From: an uncultured Acetatifactor sp.
GTDB taxonomy: Bacteria; Bacillota; Clostridia; Lachnospirales; Lachnospiraceae
Assembly (NCBI GenBank): GCA_910578215.1
Contig: CAJTPH010000006.1
Location: 1-55,550, forward strand
Direction of reading: 5' to 3'
DNA: 55,550 nt
The notes beneath the pieces are model-generated. The model did not search any database, was not told where the DNA came from, and was given only the letters and a program-made list of their open reading frames with translations. Positions 41,161 through 50,972 of the stretch are shown piece by piece (position 1 is the first letter of the stretch; each line of letters begins with the position of its first letter). Both the position numbers and the translations under genes were made by a program.

Positions 41161-42138
41161 ATGAAACAGGAACAAATAAAGTCTTTGGAAAACAAAGTAA
41201 AAAATAAATATGGCAACATAGCCGGAATAGTCGTATTTAAAGATGATAATGCTGTTTATGAAGGTTATTTTAATCAGTGTACGGGAAATGAACCTGTTCA
41301 TATCTTTTCGGTGACAAAAAGTATCGTTTCCATGCTGTTCGGGATTGCGTTAGATAAAGGCTGTATCAAAAGCCTTGATGAAAGGGTAATTGATTTCTTT
41401 CCGGAGTATCAAATCAGGAAAAGGGAAAAAACAATACGGCATGTTACAATCCGGAATCTGCTTACAATGACCGCCCCCTATAAGTATAAATTTAACCCTT
41501 ATCCAAAATATTTTTCCAGTACGGATTGGGTCATATCCTCTCTTGACCTCTTGGGCGGAAGGGGAAAAATCGGAAAATTCAGATATGCCCCCGTAATCGG
41601 AATTGATATTTTGTCAGGCATACTTATCAATGCTACAGGGAAATCCGTTTTAGAATTTGCACAGTACAATCTTTTTTCTCCGCTGGGAATTTCTGTGGAT
41701 AAAAATGTATACTTTGAAAGTAAAGAAGAACAAGTGGCTTTTTATAAATCGAAAGGCGCAGACGGCTGGGTTGCCGACCCTAACGGAACGAATACGGCGG
41801 GATGGGGATTATCCCTTACAGCTATGGATATGGCTAAATTAGGGCAGTTATATTTGAATGGGGGACATTGGAACGGCAGGCAGATTATTTCCGGGAAATG
41901 GATTGCCGAGAGTACACAGGTGCAAAGCGTTTGGGAAGCACGTCATCTAAAGTACGGGTATTTGTGGTGGGTTATAGATGAAGGGGAACATTCTTTTGCA
42001 GCCTTAGGCGACGGTGGAAATGCGATATATGTGAATCCTAAAGACGGAATAGTGGCTGCCGTTTCCTCCTTATTTGTTCCAAGAGCTAAGGACAGGATAG
42101 ATTTTATAAAAAGCGAAATTGAACCTCTGTTTAAGTAA
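41161..42138 (+). CDS. Beta-lactamase-family serine hydrolase (class C fold)
   Basis: 325 aa. The nucleophile motif SxxK is in IFSVTKSIVSMLFGIALDKG. A Tyr in FRYAPVIGIDIL takes the YxN position but reads YAP. No signal peptide is visible, so it is probably cytoplasmic and more likely an esterase or peptidase than a true lactamase. It forms an operon with the MerR regulator. Confidence 0.85.
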   Translation: MKQEQIKSLENKVKNKYGNIAGIVVFKDDNAVYEGYFNQCTGNEPVHIFSVTKSIVSMLFGIALDKGCIKSLDERVIDFFPEYQIRKREKTIRHVTIRNLLTMTAPYKYKFNPYPKYFSSTDWVISSLDLLGGRGKIGKFRYAPVIGIDILSGILINATGKSVLEFAQYNLFSPLGISVDKNVYFESKEEQVAFYKSKGADGWVADPNGTNTAGWGLSLTAMDMAKLGQLYLNGGHWNGRQIISGKWIAESTQVQSVWEARHLKYGYLWWVIDEGEHSFAALGDGGNAIYVNPKDGIVAAVSSLFVPRAKDRIDFIKSEIEPLFK

Positions 42139-42367
42139 AGCTAAGTACAGTTCAACCTGACAGGCGCCGGGAAGCCTTGCCGGTGTAATACTGTGTCAGC
42201 TATCGTGATGAAGCAATCGGCAGACTGCAGGGCGGCTTTGCCGGATGTTCCTCCGCCTGTCTCCGCGCCCGCTTGAAGCACCTGTAAAGGAGAGTTGAAA
42301 GCTGTCGGTATCGGTGGTATACATTGCTCGTATCATTTCAACGAAAATGAATTAGGAGGGAAAGAAG

Positions 42368-42727
42368 ATGCAGGAAGCCGTATTGAAAATAAAAGAACTT
42401 GGCCCGCCGCCGGAGGGATTTGAAAACGATAGCGTTCCGGGAGAGGAAGGGTTTCCCTCGGATGAAACCTTGGACCTGTGGGACGCCTATCAGGATGCCG
42501 TAGTGTCCATCTGCCAGCCCGTTACATGGGAAGAAGCGGAGATTCTGATAAAATGCTGCCCGACGGATCGCATGGCAGGAGTAGAGTGGTCGCTGCTGCA
42601 CTGCATAGAAAGCTGTTTATCAAACCGCAGCTTGCTGGAAACACCGGATGGAATAGAAAAATACAGGAACCTGATAAACGGATGTAATTCGGAGATGATG
42701 AAAGAGCTGTTACTGGAACGGCTGTAA
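42368..42727 (+). CDS. Hypothetical small acidic protein
   Basis: 119 aa, acidic, soluble, with many Glu/Asp and four Cys (IKCCPTDRM, LLHCIESC). The size and acidity resemble immunity proteins or phage-type small proteins. I do not recognise the family. AGGAGGG precedes the ATG. It stands alone, with gaps of about 230-250 nt on each side. Confidence 0.6.
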   Translation: MQEAVLKIKELGPPPEGFENDSVPGEEGFPSDETLDLWDAYQDAVVSICQPVTWEEAEILIKCCPTDRMAGVEWSLLHCIESCLSNRSLLETPDGIEKYRNLINGCNSEMMKELLLERL

Positions 42728-42884
42728 GCCTGCCTTGTAAAACAAAGTTAGTACTGATAGCTTCCGGGTTCGCCTTCCGGCCCTGAAGGGTAAAAATATT
42801 TCTCGCGAAATACACCGGGGCTTTGGGAAAATATCTGCCGCATCATGTTAAAAGAATGAAATTAGCATGCTTATAATATATTTC

Positions 42885-42914
42885 TTGATGTATTTACTGC
42901 AAATGTATTATAAT
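42885..42914 (+). promoter_or_regulatory. Promoter for the desulfidase-like gene
   Basis: TTGATG, 18 nt, TATAAT, about 60 nt before the ATG at 42976. Confidence 0.7.
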
Positions 42915-42975
42915 AGGTGTTGTACATAAACATTGGCAGAGCTTTGGAACATTGCAAAAGACAGGAAGAAACAGG

Positions 42976-44244
42976 ATGGAAAAGGCATTACAGGAAGAAT
43001 TTATAAGTATTATCAGGGAAGAACTGGTTCCCGCCATGGGGTGCACGGAGCCCATTGCGCTTGCCTATGCCGCCGCCAGAGGCAGGGAGGTTCTGGGCTG
43101 CGAACCGGAAAAAATTACGGCGAGGTGTTCCGGAAATATGATTAAGAATGTGCGCTGTGTCACAATTCCCAACTCCGGGGGCCTGACGGGTATCGAGACG
43201 GCATGCATTTTGGGCGCCGTGGCGGGAGAGGCGTCTGCCGGCATGGAGGTGCTGGAAAGGGCGGGCGACAGGGACAGGGCACGCACCAGGGAGCTTTTGG
43301 AAAAGGGCTGCTGCTCCGTGGAATTTCTGGATTCGGAGATACCGCTCCATTTTATTGTCTGCATGTCGGCAGCAGGGCACACCGTGGAGGTAGAGGTAAG
43401 GCATACCCACACAAATGTTGTCTCTGTGGTTCGGGACGGAGAGGCGGTTTTTGAAAAAGCGAAGGAGCTGGCAGAGAAAGGCTGCTCCACCGACCGCTCC
43501 AGGCTGACGCTGGAAGCGATAAAAGCCTTTGCGGACGAGGTGGAGCTGGCGTCGGTAAGGGATGTCTATGAGCGCCAGATACGCTATAATATGGATATAG
43601 CCTATGAGGGAATCTCCGGGGATTACGGCATTGGCATTGGCCGCGTGATCAGGGGCTCCTATGCGGACGGGGTAGTCACCCGGATGAAGGCTTTTGCGGC
43701 AGCCGCGTCAGAGGCGCGTATGGGCGGCTGCGATATGCCGGTTATCATTAATTCCGGAAGCGGGAATCAGGGTATCGCGTCATCGGTTCCGGTGATTGTG
43801 TATGCCAGGGAGAAAAATATTCCTACGGAGAGGCTGTACCGCGCGCTGGTCTTTTCCAGCCTTTTGACCATCTATCAGAAGGAATTTATCGGGAAGCTGT
43901 CTGCGTTCTGCGGCGCGGTTTCCGCGTCCTGCGCGTCGGCAGCGGCAATTACATATATGGCGGGAGGAACGCTGGCACAGATAAAGGCAACGATCGACAA
44001 TACGCTGGCAAACATTCCGGGTATAATCTGTGACGGCGCCAAAATCTCCTGCGCCGCCAAAATTGCATCCAGCCTGGACGCGTCCATGATGGCGCACTAT
44101 CTTGCCATGCAGGACAAGGAGTATGAGGCGTATACCGGGATTTTGAAGGAGGACGCAGGAGAAACCATCAGCTGTGTGGGATATATCGGAAAGGTAGGCA
44201 TGCACCAGACGGACAAGGAAATCATTAAGATGATGCTGGAGTAG
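42976..44244 (+). CDS. UPF0597 / L-cysteine desulfidase-like (serine dehydratase alpha fold)
   Basis: 422 aa from the ATG at 42976. MGCTEPIALAYAAARGREVLG, IPNSGGLTGIETACILG, and the second-half INSGSGNQGIASSVPVIV and GIICDGAKISCAAK match the UPF0597/CdsB group. Conserved Cys (in GCTEP, CDGAK and others) would hold an Fe-S cluster. Members break L-cysteine to pyruvate, ammonia and sulfide. Monocistronic, with its own promoter and terminator. Confidence 0.88.
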   Translation: MEKALQEEFISIIREELVPAMGCTEPIALAYAAARGREVLGCEPEKITARCSGNMIKNVRCVTIPNSGGLTGIETACILGAVAGEASAGMEVLERAGDRDRARTRELLEKGCCSVEFLDSEIPLHFIVCMSAAGHTVEVEVRHTHTNVVSVVRDGEAVFEKAKELAEKGCSTDRSRLTLEAIKAFADEVELASVRDVYERQIRYNMDIAYEGISGDYGIGIGRVIRGSYADGVVTRMKAFAAAASEARMGGCDMPVIINSGSGNQGIASSVPVIVYAREKNIPTERLYRALVFSSLLTIYQKEFIGKLSAFCGAVSASCASAAAITYMAGGTLAQIKATIDNTLANIPGIICDGAKISCAAKIASSLDASMMAHYLAMQDKEYEAYTGILKEDAGETISCVGYIGKVGMHQTDKEIIKMMLE

Positions 44245-44267
44245 CCATTGCGGAAGGCAGAGCGGCG

Positions 44268-44305
44268 AAAAAGTCCGATTCTTGTAACAAAGAATCAGAC
44301 TTTTT
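44268..44305. terminator. Bidirectional terminator
   Basis: AAAAAGTC.GATTCTT pairs with AAGAATC.GACTTTTT around GTAACA. It lies between convergent genes. Confidence 0.88.
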
Positions 44306-44316
44306 CAATGTGTCTG

Positions 44317-45225
44317 TTAATTCCGGCACCTTCCGCTCTTTTCCAGAATGCGCAGATAGTGGTTCGCTTCACGGAGCACATGGTCCGCCAGAAGCGGCAG
44401 GATGATTGAGCGAATCTCGCAGCAGGCGATTCCCTTTGTTCCCGCGGTCTTAAACTGTTGGTATTTTTTTGTGGTCTGCAGTGTTTTTGCGGTAAGGGCA
44501 TTTGCGTCTGTTCTTTCCGGCTTTTTGCATTCATCCAGAAGGCGGCAGTAATCTCCGGCAAATTCATTGGCGGTCTGAATCAGTTCGTTTTCCGTAGGGT
44601 CCAGCAGTCCCCGGATGAACAGGGCGTGTTCCATCATGATCTGGTTCCAGAAGGCTTCCTGATTACCCAAATCAGGCCCTGGGCAGTCGTTTTTCTCCAG
44701 CTCCGAAAGGATATGGCGGTATTGCTTTGCCTCACGCAGAATGTGTTCTATGAGCAGCGGATAATTGGCCGTATAGAGCCTGCAGCCTGTTACCTCTTTC
44801 AGGACGTCCTCCTTAAAGGTGATTAAGCTGTTCACGCGTCTCAGCATCTGCCGGTTCAGCATTTTTACACGGGAAACGGTTTCCTGGCTCACCGGGGCGC
44901 AGCCTCCGGCGCAAAGCCTTTCTTCCGCCGTGGTGATTTTTGTGTCGATGGGGATTCCGGTCAGCTCGCATGTCTGGTATTCGGCTTTCTTGGTAAATTC
45001 GGTCACGATCTCGCCGGACTGCAGGACGGAATTGCCTATCATGCCGTCCGCCAGCCTTACGGTCTCCCTCAGCCCTTCCTCAAATTCAGCCCGGAGCTGG
45101 TCCGCGCGCTGGATAAAGCCTTTTTCCTTGGCGGGAAATCCCGCCATCAGGAACAGAGAATGTTCCTTCATGATTCTTCCGAAGAAAAGATGTGTTTCTA
45201 AAGATATGGCCACAAAGTCTCTCAC
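44317..45225 (-). CDS. DUF2935 protein (ferritin-like helical repeats)
   Basis: 302 aa with two similar halves. Each half has helices carrying His and Glu: ETHLFFGRIMKEHSLFL in the first and WNQIMMEHALFIRGLLDP in the second, each paired with a later HILREAKQY/HVLREANHY helix. This is the DUF2935 layout, which suggests di-metal sites. Function unknown. It starts with ATG 45225 and is divergent from ogt. Confidence 0.88.
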   Translation of the reverse strand: MRDFVAISLETHLFFGRIMKEHSLFLMAGFPAKEKGFIQRADQLRAEFEEGLRETVRLADGMIGNSVLQSGEIVTEFTKKAEYQTCELTGIPIDTKITTAEERLCAGGCAPVSQETVSRVKMLNRQMLRRVNSLITFKEDVLKEVTGCRLYTANYPLLIEHILREAKQYRHILSELEKNDCPGPDLGNQEAFWNQIMMEHALFIRGLLDPTENELIQTANEFAGDYCRLLDECKKPERTDANALTAKTLQTTKKYQQFKTAGTKGIACCEIRSIILPLLADHVLREANHYLRILEKSGRCRN

Positions 45226-45383
45226 TTTTTTACCCCTTATAAATTATGGTTTTCTACATTATATTCATTAAGATATCAAAAAGCCACAGGTTCAGCCGCT
45301 GTACTTTTAACGCGGTATGTGCTATGTTTGATGTAGATAAAGCGTTTGCTTCACGACAAAAATTACGGTTAGGAGCTTTGGCA

Positions 45384-45911
45384 ATGCAGTATAGGACAAC
45401 TTACCGGTCCCCTGCAGGGGAAATTCTTATGACCGCAGACGATATGGGGCTGACCGGGCTGTGGTTTAAAGGCGGGAAATTTTATGGGGACATGCCTGAA
45501 AGGATGCATGAAGACAGGGAGACGCCTGTTTTTGCCGAGACCAGGCGCTGGCTTGACATTTATTTCGGCGGAAGGGAGCCGGATTTCATGCCTCTTGTCC
45601 ATATGAGCGGGACGCCCTTTCAGATGGAGGTGTGGAAGCTCCTGTGCCGGATTCCTTACGGCGCCACCACGACTTACGGTGAAATTGCAAAGGAGATTGC
45701 GGCAGGGAGAGGGATTCGGAGAATGTCGGCGCAGGCGGTGGGAGGCGCAGTGGGGCACAATGCAATTTCCATCATTATACCCTGTCATCGCGTGATCGGG
45801 GCGGACGGAAGCCTGACCGGTTACGGGGGAGGGATGGACAAAAAGATAAGGCTTCTAAATTGTGAGGGCGTTTCGGTTACGAAATTCATTGAGCGGAGCC
45901 GGGTTTTGTGA
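45384..45911 (+). CDS. ogt: Methylated-DNA-[protein]-cysteine S-methyltransferase
   Basis: 175 aa from the ATG at 45384 (AGGAG 9 nt upstream). The active site is IIPCHRVIG, with the acceptor Cys. GTPFQMEVWKLLCRIPYGATTTYGEIA is the DNA-binding region. It repairs O6-alkylguanine by direct transfer to the cysteine. The open frame begins at 45246 but the extra part is not family-like. Confidence 0.94.
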   Translation: MQYRTTYRSPAGEILMTADDMGLTGLWFKGGKFYGDMPERMHEDRETPVFAETRRWLDIYFGGREPDFMPLVHMSGTPFQMEVWKLLCRIPYGATTTYGEIAKEIAAGRGIRRMSAQAVGGAVGHNAISIIIPCHRVIGADGSLTGYGGGMDKKIRLLNCEGVSVTKFIERSRVL

Positions 45912-46012
45912 TATACTTTATGTAATATATGCGTTTGGAAGGATATCCGAAAAATTGACTTATAAAAACAGTCTCGAAAGGGAGACGGAGCTGTAAAAGG
46001 AGGCAGACAGGA

Positions 46013-47509
46013 ATGAAAGAATTGAAGAAGTATCAGTTTTGGTTTTGCACCGGGTCCCAGGACCTGTACGGGGACGAGTGCCTGCGCAGGGTTGCCGCGC
46101 ATTCCAGGGAGATGGTGGAGGGCTTGAATAAGTCCGGGGCGCTGCCCTATGAGCTGGTGTGGAAGCCCACGCTGATTGATCAGGCATCCATCCGCCGTAC
46201 CTTTAACGAGGCGAACAACGATGAAGCCTGTGCGGGCGTCATCACCTGGATGCACACCTTTTCTCCCGCGAAAATGTGGATCATAGGTCTGCAGGAGTAC
46301 CATAAGCCGCTGTGCCATTTACATACCCAGTACAACGAGGAGATTCCCTATGATACCATTGACATGGATTTTATGAATGAAAATCAGTCGGCCCACGGGG
46401 ACAGGGAGTACGGTCATATTGTCACCCGTATGGGCATTGAGAGAAAGGTTATCGTAGGGCACTGGCAGAGTCCCGCGGTGGCGCGGAAGCTTGCGGGCTG
46501 GATGCGCACGGCGGTGGGCGTTATGGAGTCCTCTCATATCCGTGTCTGCCGTATCGGGGACAACATGAATAACGTAGCCGTCACAGAGGGCGACAAGGTG
46601 GAGGCCCAGGTAAGGTTTGGCTGGGAGATCGACCATTACAGCGTGAATGATGCCGTCGCGTATGTGGATGCGGTGCCCAAGGCGCAGGTGGACGCCCTGA
46701 CGGAGGAGTACTATGACAGGTACGAAATTCTGCCCGAGGGCAGGGACCCGGAGGAGTTCCGGCAGCATGTGGCGGTTCAGGCACAGATTGAGATCGGACT
46801 GGAGAAATTTCTGGAGGACGGCGATTATCATGCAATCGTCACCCATTTCGGCATGCTTGGAGGCTTAAGGCAGCTGCCCGGTCTGGCTATCCAGAGGCTG
46901 ATGGAAAAGGGCTATGGCTTCGGCGCGGAGGGAGACTGGAAGACCGCCGCAATGGTGCGTCTGATGAAAATTATGACGGCGGGAATGAAGGATGCAAAGG
47001 GAACCTCCTTTATGGAGGATTACACCTACAATTTTGTGCCCGGAAAGGAAGGAATTCTTCAGGCGCATATGCTGGAGGTGTGTCCCAGTATTTCTGACGG
47101 ACCTGTCAGCATTAAGGTACAGCCCCTTTCCATGGGTAATCGGGAAGATCCGGCACGTCTGGTATTTACCAGCAAGACAGGTCCCGCTGTGGCAACCTCT
47201 CTGGTGGACATGGGCAACCGTTTCCGCCTGCTTGTCAACGCGGTGGATTGTAAGAAATGTGAGAAGCCCATGCCCAAGCTGCCTGTGGCTACGGCGTTCT
47301 GGACGCCCCATCCCAACCTTGAGACGGGGGCGGAAGCCTGGATTCTTGCCGGAGGCGCACATCACACGGCGTTCTCCTATGACCTGAGCGTACAGCAGAT
47401 GGTTGACTGGGCGGACGCAATGGATATCGAGAGCGTCGTCATCGACAAGGATACCACCATTCCGGCGCTGAAAAACGAGCTTAGATGGAACGCGTGCTGC
47501 TATAAATAA
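46013..47509 (+). CDS. araA: L-arabinose isomerase
   Basis: 498 aa, the normal length. KKYQFWFCTGSQDLYG, CAGVITWMHTFSPAKMW, MDFMNENQSAHGDREYG, GEGDWKTAAMVR (here AEGDWK), and the C-terminal GGAHHTAFS are present. It converts L-arabinose to L-ribulose using Mn2+. It is the first gene of a likely operon with araB, araD and two transketolase genes. AAAGGAGG precedes the ATG. A short hairpin (GTCTC/GAGAC) lies in the leader. Confidence 0.97.
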   Translation: MKELKKYQFWFCTGSQDLYGDECLRRVAAHSREMVEGLNKSGALPYELVWKPTLIDQASIRRTFNEANNDEACAGVITWMHTFSPAKMWIIGLQEYHKPLCHLHTQYNEEIPYDTIDMDFMNENQSAHGDREYGHIVTRMGIERKVIVGHWQSPAVARKLAGWMRTAVGVMESSHIRVCRIGDNMNNVAVTEGDKVEAQVRFGWEIDHYSVNDAVAYVDAVPKAQVDALTEEYYDRYEILPEGRDPEEFRQHVAVQAQIEIGLEKFLEDGDYHAIVTHFGMLGGLRQLPGLAIQRLMEKGYGFGAEGDWKTAAMVRLMKIMTAGMKDAKGTSFMEDYTYNFVPGKEGILQAHMLEVCPSISDGPVSIKVQPLSMGNREDPARLVFTSKTGPAVATSLVDMGNRFRLLVNAVDCKKCEKPMPKLPVATAFWTPHPNLETGAEAWILAGGAHHTAFSYDLSVQQMVDWADAMDIESVVIDKDTTIPALKNELRWNACCYK

Positions 47510-47640
47510 AGCGGTATGTCATTGGAGACCTGGGGCAATCGCCAATATGGACGGGGAATCTTTGGCTCCCCGCGCATCCGTCAGGCTTATTGCCTGCGGA
47601 AATAAAACTGTGCCGCCCGCGCGGCAGAATGAGAGGAAAC

Positions 47641-49231
47641 ATGAGCGAGACAGTCAGGAAAACAATACAGGACGGCAGGACTGTCCTGGGCATTGAATTT
47701 GGTTCCACCCGCATCAAGGCGGTGCTGACGGACGAGACCCATCAGCCTGTTGCCATGGGGACCTGGGACTGGGAGAACCGTCTGGAAAACAATATCTGGA
47801 CCTATAGCCTGGAGGATATCTGGAAGGGGCTCCAGGGCTGCTACAAAAGCCTTGCGGACGACGTGCAGGAAAAGTACGGCGTGGCGCTAGTGAAGCTTGC
47901 GGCGCTGGGCTTTTCGGGGATGATGCACGGCTATATGCCCTTTAACGCGGAAGGGGAGCTGCTTGTGCCCTTCCGCACCTGGAGAAATACCATGACGGGG
48001 GAAGCCTGCGGAAGGCTGGTTTCCGTGTTTGATTTTAACATTCCCCAGAGGTGGAGCATCGCCCATCTGTATCAGGCAATCCTGAGCAGGGAGGAGCATG
48101 TGAAGGATATTGCCTTTCTTACCACTCTTGCCGGATATGTGCATTGGAAGCTTTCGGGGGAGAAGGTGCTGGGCATCGGCGAGGCGTCAGGCATGTTCCC
48201 CATCGATTCGGAAGCCAGGGATTACCATGCCGGGATGGCGGAGCAGTTTGACGGGCTGGTGAAGGATGAGAAGCTTGGCTGGAGGCTGAGGGATATTCTG
48301 CCCAGGGTGCTGTGCGCAGGCGAGAAGGCGGGCGTGCTCACCCAGGAGGGGGCAAAGCTTCTCGACGTGAGCGGCAGGCTTCAGGCAGGCATCCCCATGT
48401 GCCCTCCCGAAGGGGACGCGGGCACGGGCATGACCGCCACCAACAGCGTGCGTATGCGTACCGGAAATATTTCCGCCGGCACCTCCATTTTCTCCATGGT
48501 GGTGACGGAGAAGGCGCTTTCCGGGGTACACGAGGAGATCGACATGGTGACGACGCCGGACGGCAGCCCCGTGGCCATGGTTCACTGCAACAACTGTACC
48601 TCCGATTTAAACGCCTGGGTAAATCTTTTCGATGAGTTTGCGGGAAGGATGGGTATAAAGACGGACAAAAACCAGCTGTACGGCACTCTTTACAGAGAGG
48701 CATTGAATGCCGATACGGACTGCGGCGGGCTGGTGGCGTACAATTATTTCTCGGGGGAGCCGGTCACGGGCTTAAACGAGGGCAGACCCCTGTTTGTCCG
48801 CACGCCGGACGCCAGCTTTAATCTGGCAAACTTTATGAGGAGCCATCTGTACAGCGCCATGGCGGCGCTGAAGATCGGCAACGACATTCTGCTGAAGGAG
48901 GAAAAGGTAAAGGTGGATTCCCTGACGGGGCACGGCGGGCTGTTCAAGACTCCCGTGGCAGCTGATGGCCGCCGCCTTTAATTCCCCCGTTACTGTCATG
49001 GATACCGCCAGCGAAGGCGGCGCATGGGGCATGGCGGTGCTTGCGGCGTACATGATCGAAAAGAAGGAGGGAGAAGCTCTGCCCGATTATCTGAGCAGCC
49101 GGATCTTTGCCGGGCAGACCGGAACCACCATTGCGCCCAGGCCGGAGGACGTGGAGGGCTTCGACGCCTTCATACAAAAATATAAGAGCACTCTGCCGGC
49201 GGAAAAGGCGGCGGTGGAGGGTTTAAGATAA
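47641..49231 (+). pseudogene. araB: L-ribulokinase, frameshifted near the C-terminus
   Basis: Full FGGY kinase in two frames. The first part (47641-48981) runs from GIEFGSTRIKAVLTD to TGHGGLFKTPVA, then garbles (ADGRRL, stop). The second part, in the +1 frame, gives QLMAAAFNSPVTVMDTASEG and GAWGMAVLAAYM, ending at 49231. Relatives have one or two extra residues (GQ-like) at the joint, so an 8-nt loss at about 48957-48964 fits. The break removes the last ~85 residues, part of the second kinase domain. Flanking araA and araD are intact. Either a real loss or an assembly error. Confidence 0.85.
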
Positions 49232-49293
49232 CGCTGCGGGCCGGTTTTGGACGAATTGACAATATCAAAAAAAAGCGGGAAGGGAGAACAAAT

Positions 49294-49992
49294 ATGTTAG
49301 AGGAATTAAAGCAGTTAGTCTATGAAGCGAACCTGGATCTGCCCAGATATGGGCTGGTCACCTTTACCTGGGGCAACGTCAGCGCCATGGACCGGGAGAG
49401 CGGGCTGATGGTCATTAAGCCCAGCGGCGTCGAGTATGGCAAGCTCAAGCCCGAGGATATGGTGGTCGTGGACCTGAACGGCAAAAAGGTGGAGGGGCGC
49501 TTAAACCCGTCCTCGGATACGCCTACCCATATAGAGCTGTACAAGGCATTTACACAGATAGGCGGAATTGTGCACACCCATTCCACCTATGCTACCAGCT
49601 GGGCCCAGGCGGGATGTGATATTCCCTGCTACGGCACTACTCATGCGGATTATATCTATGGGGAGGTTCCCTGCGTAAGATGCCTGAATGAGCTGGAGAT
49701 CGAGGAGTGCTATGAGGAGAACACAGGCCATTTGATCGTGGATGAGTTTAAAAGGCGGTGTAAGGACCCTGTGGAGGTTCCCGCGGTGCTCTGCAAAAAT
49801 CACGGTCCCTTTACATGGGGAAAGGACGCCAAGGAGGCGGTGCATAACGCGGTGGTTTTGGAGGAGGTGGCCAGGATGGCATATCTGGCTGAAACCATCA
49901 ATCCCAAGATACAGCCCGCTCCCAAGGAGCTTCAGGATAAGCATTATTTCAGGAAGCATGGTTTGAACGCCTATTACGGGCAGAAGGAATAG
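49294..49992 (+). CDS. araD: L-ribulose-5-phosphate 4-epimerase
   Basis: 232 aa. GLVTFTWGNVSAMDRESGL, IKPSGVEYGKLKPEDMV, SSDTPTHIELYKAF, and zinc ligands in IVHTHSTYATSWAQ match AraD class II aldolase-like enzymes. It makes D-xylulose-5-phosphate. AGGGAG precedes the ATG. It lies between the kinase and transketolase genes. Confidence 0.96.
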   Translation: MLEELKQLVYEANLDLPRYGLVTFTWGNVSAMDRESGLMVIKPSGVEYGKLKPEDMVVVDLNGKKVEGRLNPSSDTPTHIELYKAFTQIGGIVHTHSTYATSWAQAGCDIPCYGTTHADYIYGEVPCVRCLNELEIEECYEENTGHLIVDEFKRRCKDPVEVPAVLCKNHGPFTWGKDAKEAVHNAVVLEEVARMAYLAETINPKIQPAPKELQDKHYFRKHGLNAYYGQKE

Positions 49993-50129
49993 ATATTTAC
50001 AGTCAATATGTTGTAAGCATATGCAGCTGTCCGGAGCCAGCTGTAAATTGCCTCCGTTTTGTAAAGGGGCAAGGCTCTGGGCAGCTATTCAAATAATGAA
50101 CAGTCATATAGTGGCATAAGGAGGCGGCA

Positions 50130-50972
50130 ATGAACAATTTAGAACTGAAAAAGCATGCCAACGATGTCCGCAAGGGCATTGTGGCGGCAGTACACGGCGC
50201 GAAGGCCGGGCATCCCGGCGGGTCCCTTTCCGCGGCGGATGTGTTTACCTTTCTGTATTTTGAAGAAATGAATATCGATCCCAAAAATCCGGGCATGGAG
50301 GACAGGGACCGTTTTGTGCTGTCCAAGGGGCACACGGCGCCGGGGCTGTACTCCGCGCTGGCAAACAGGGGATTTTTCCCGGTGGAGGATCTTCCCACCC
50401 TAAGACACCTGGGTTCCTATCTGCAGGGACATCCCTGTATCCATATTCCCGGCGTGGACATGTCCTCCGGCTCTCTGGGGCAGGGAATTTCCGCCGCAGC
50501 GGGAATGGCGCTGGGAGCGAAGCTGGGCGGCAGGGATTACAGGGTATATACCCTGCTTGGAGACGGAGAGCTTGAGGAGGGACAGGTCTGGGAGGCGTCC
50601 ATGTTCGCGGGGCACCGGAAGCTGGATAATCTCTGCGTGATGGTGGACAATAACAATCTGCAGATCGACGGCCCCATCGACCAGGTATGCTCGCCTTACC
50701 CTATCGACAAGAAGTTCGAGGCGTTTAACTTCCATGTCATCAATGTGGACGCCCACGACTTTGACGCCATGCGCGCCGCCTTTAAGGAGGCAAGGGAGAC
50801 CAAGGGCATGCCCACCTGCATTGTATTCCACAGTCTTAAGGGCAAGGGCGTCTCTTTCATGGAGAACAACATAGACTGGCACGGCAAGGCTCCCAACGAC
50901 GAGGAGTACGCAGTGGCAGTGGCAGATCTTGAAAAGATCGGCGCAGAATTAGAGAAGGAAGGTGAGGCATAA
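50130..50972 (+). CDS. Transketolase, N-terminal subunit
   Basis: 280 aa. It carries the thiamine-diphosphate-binding half: AKAGHPGGSLSAADV, LSKGHTAPGLYSAL, GSLGQGISAAAGMALGAK, and GDGELEEGQVWEA with NNNLQIDG. Split transketolases are common in Clostridia. AAGGAGG precedes the ATG. Placed after araD, it accepts xylulose-5-phosphate into the pentose phosphate pathway. Confidence 0.95.
   Translation: MNNLELKKHANDVRKGIVAAVHGAKAGHPGGSLSAADVFTFLYFEEMNIDPKNPGMEDRDRFVLSKGHTAPGLYSALANRGFFPVEDLPTLRHLGSYLQGHPCIHIPGVDMSSGSLGQGISAAAGMALGAKLGGRDYRVYTLLGDGELEEGQVWEASMFAGHRKLDNLCVMVDNNNLQIDGPIDQVCSPYPIDKKFEAFNFHVINVDAHDFDAMRAAFKEARETKGMPTCIVFHSLKGKGVSFMENNIDWHGKAPNDEEYAVAVADLEKIGAELEKEGEA

Noticed and set aside
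41161..42138. True beta-lactamase resistance gene
   Set aside because: SxxK is present but there is no signal peptide and the YxN motif reads YAP, so a general serine hydrolase is the safer call.
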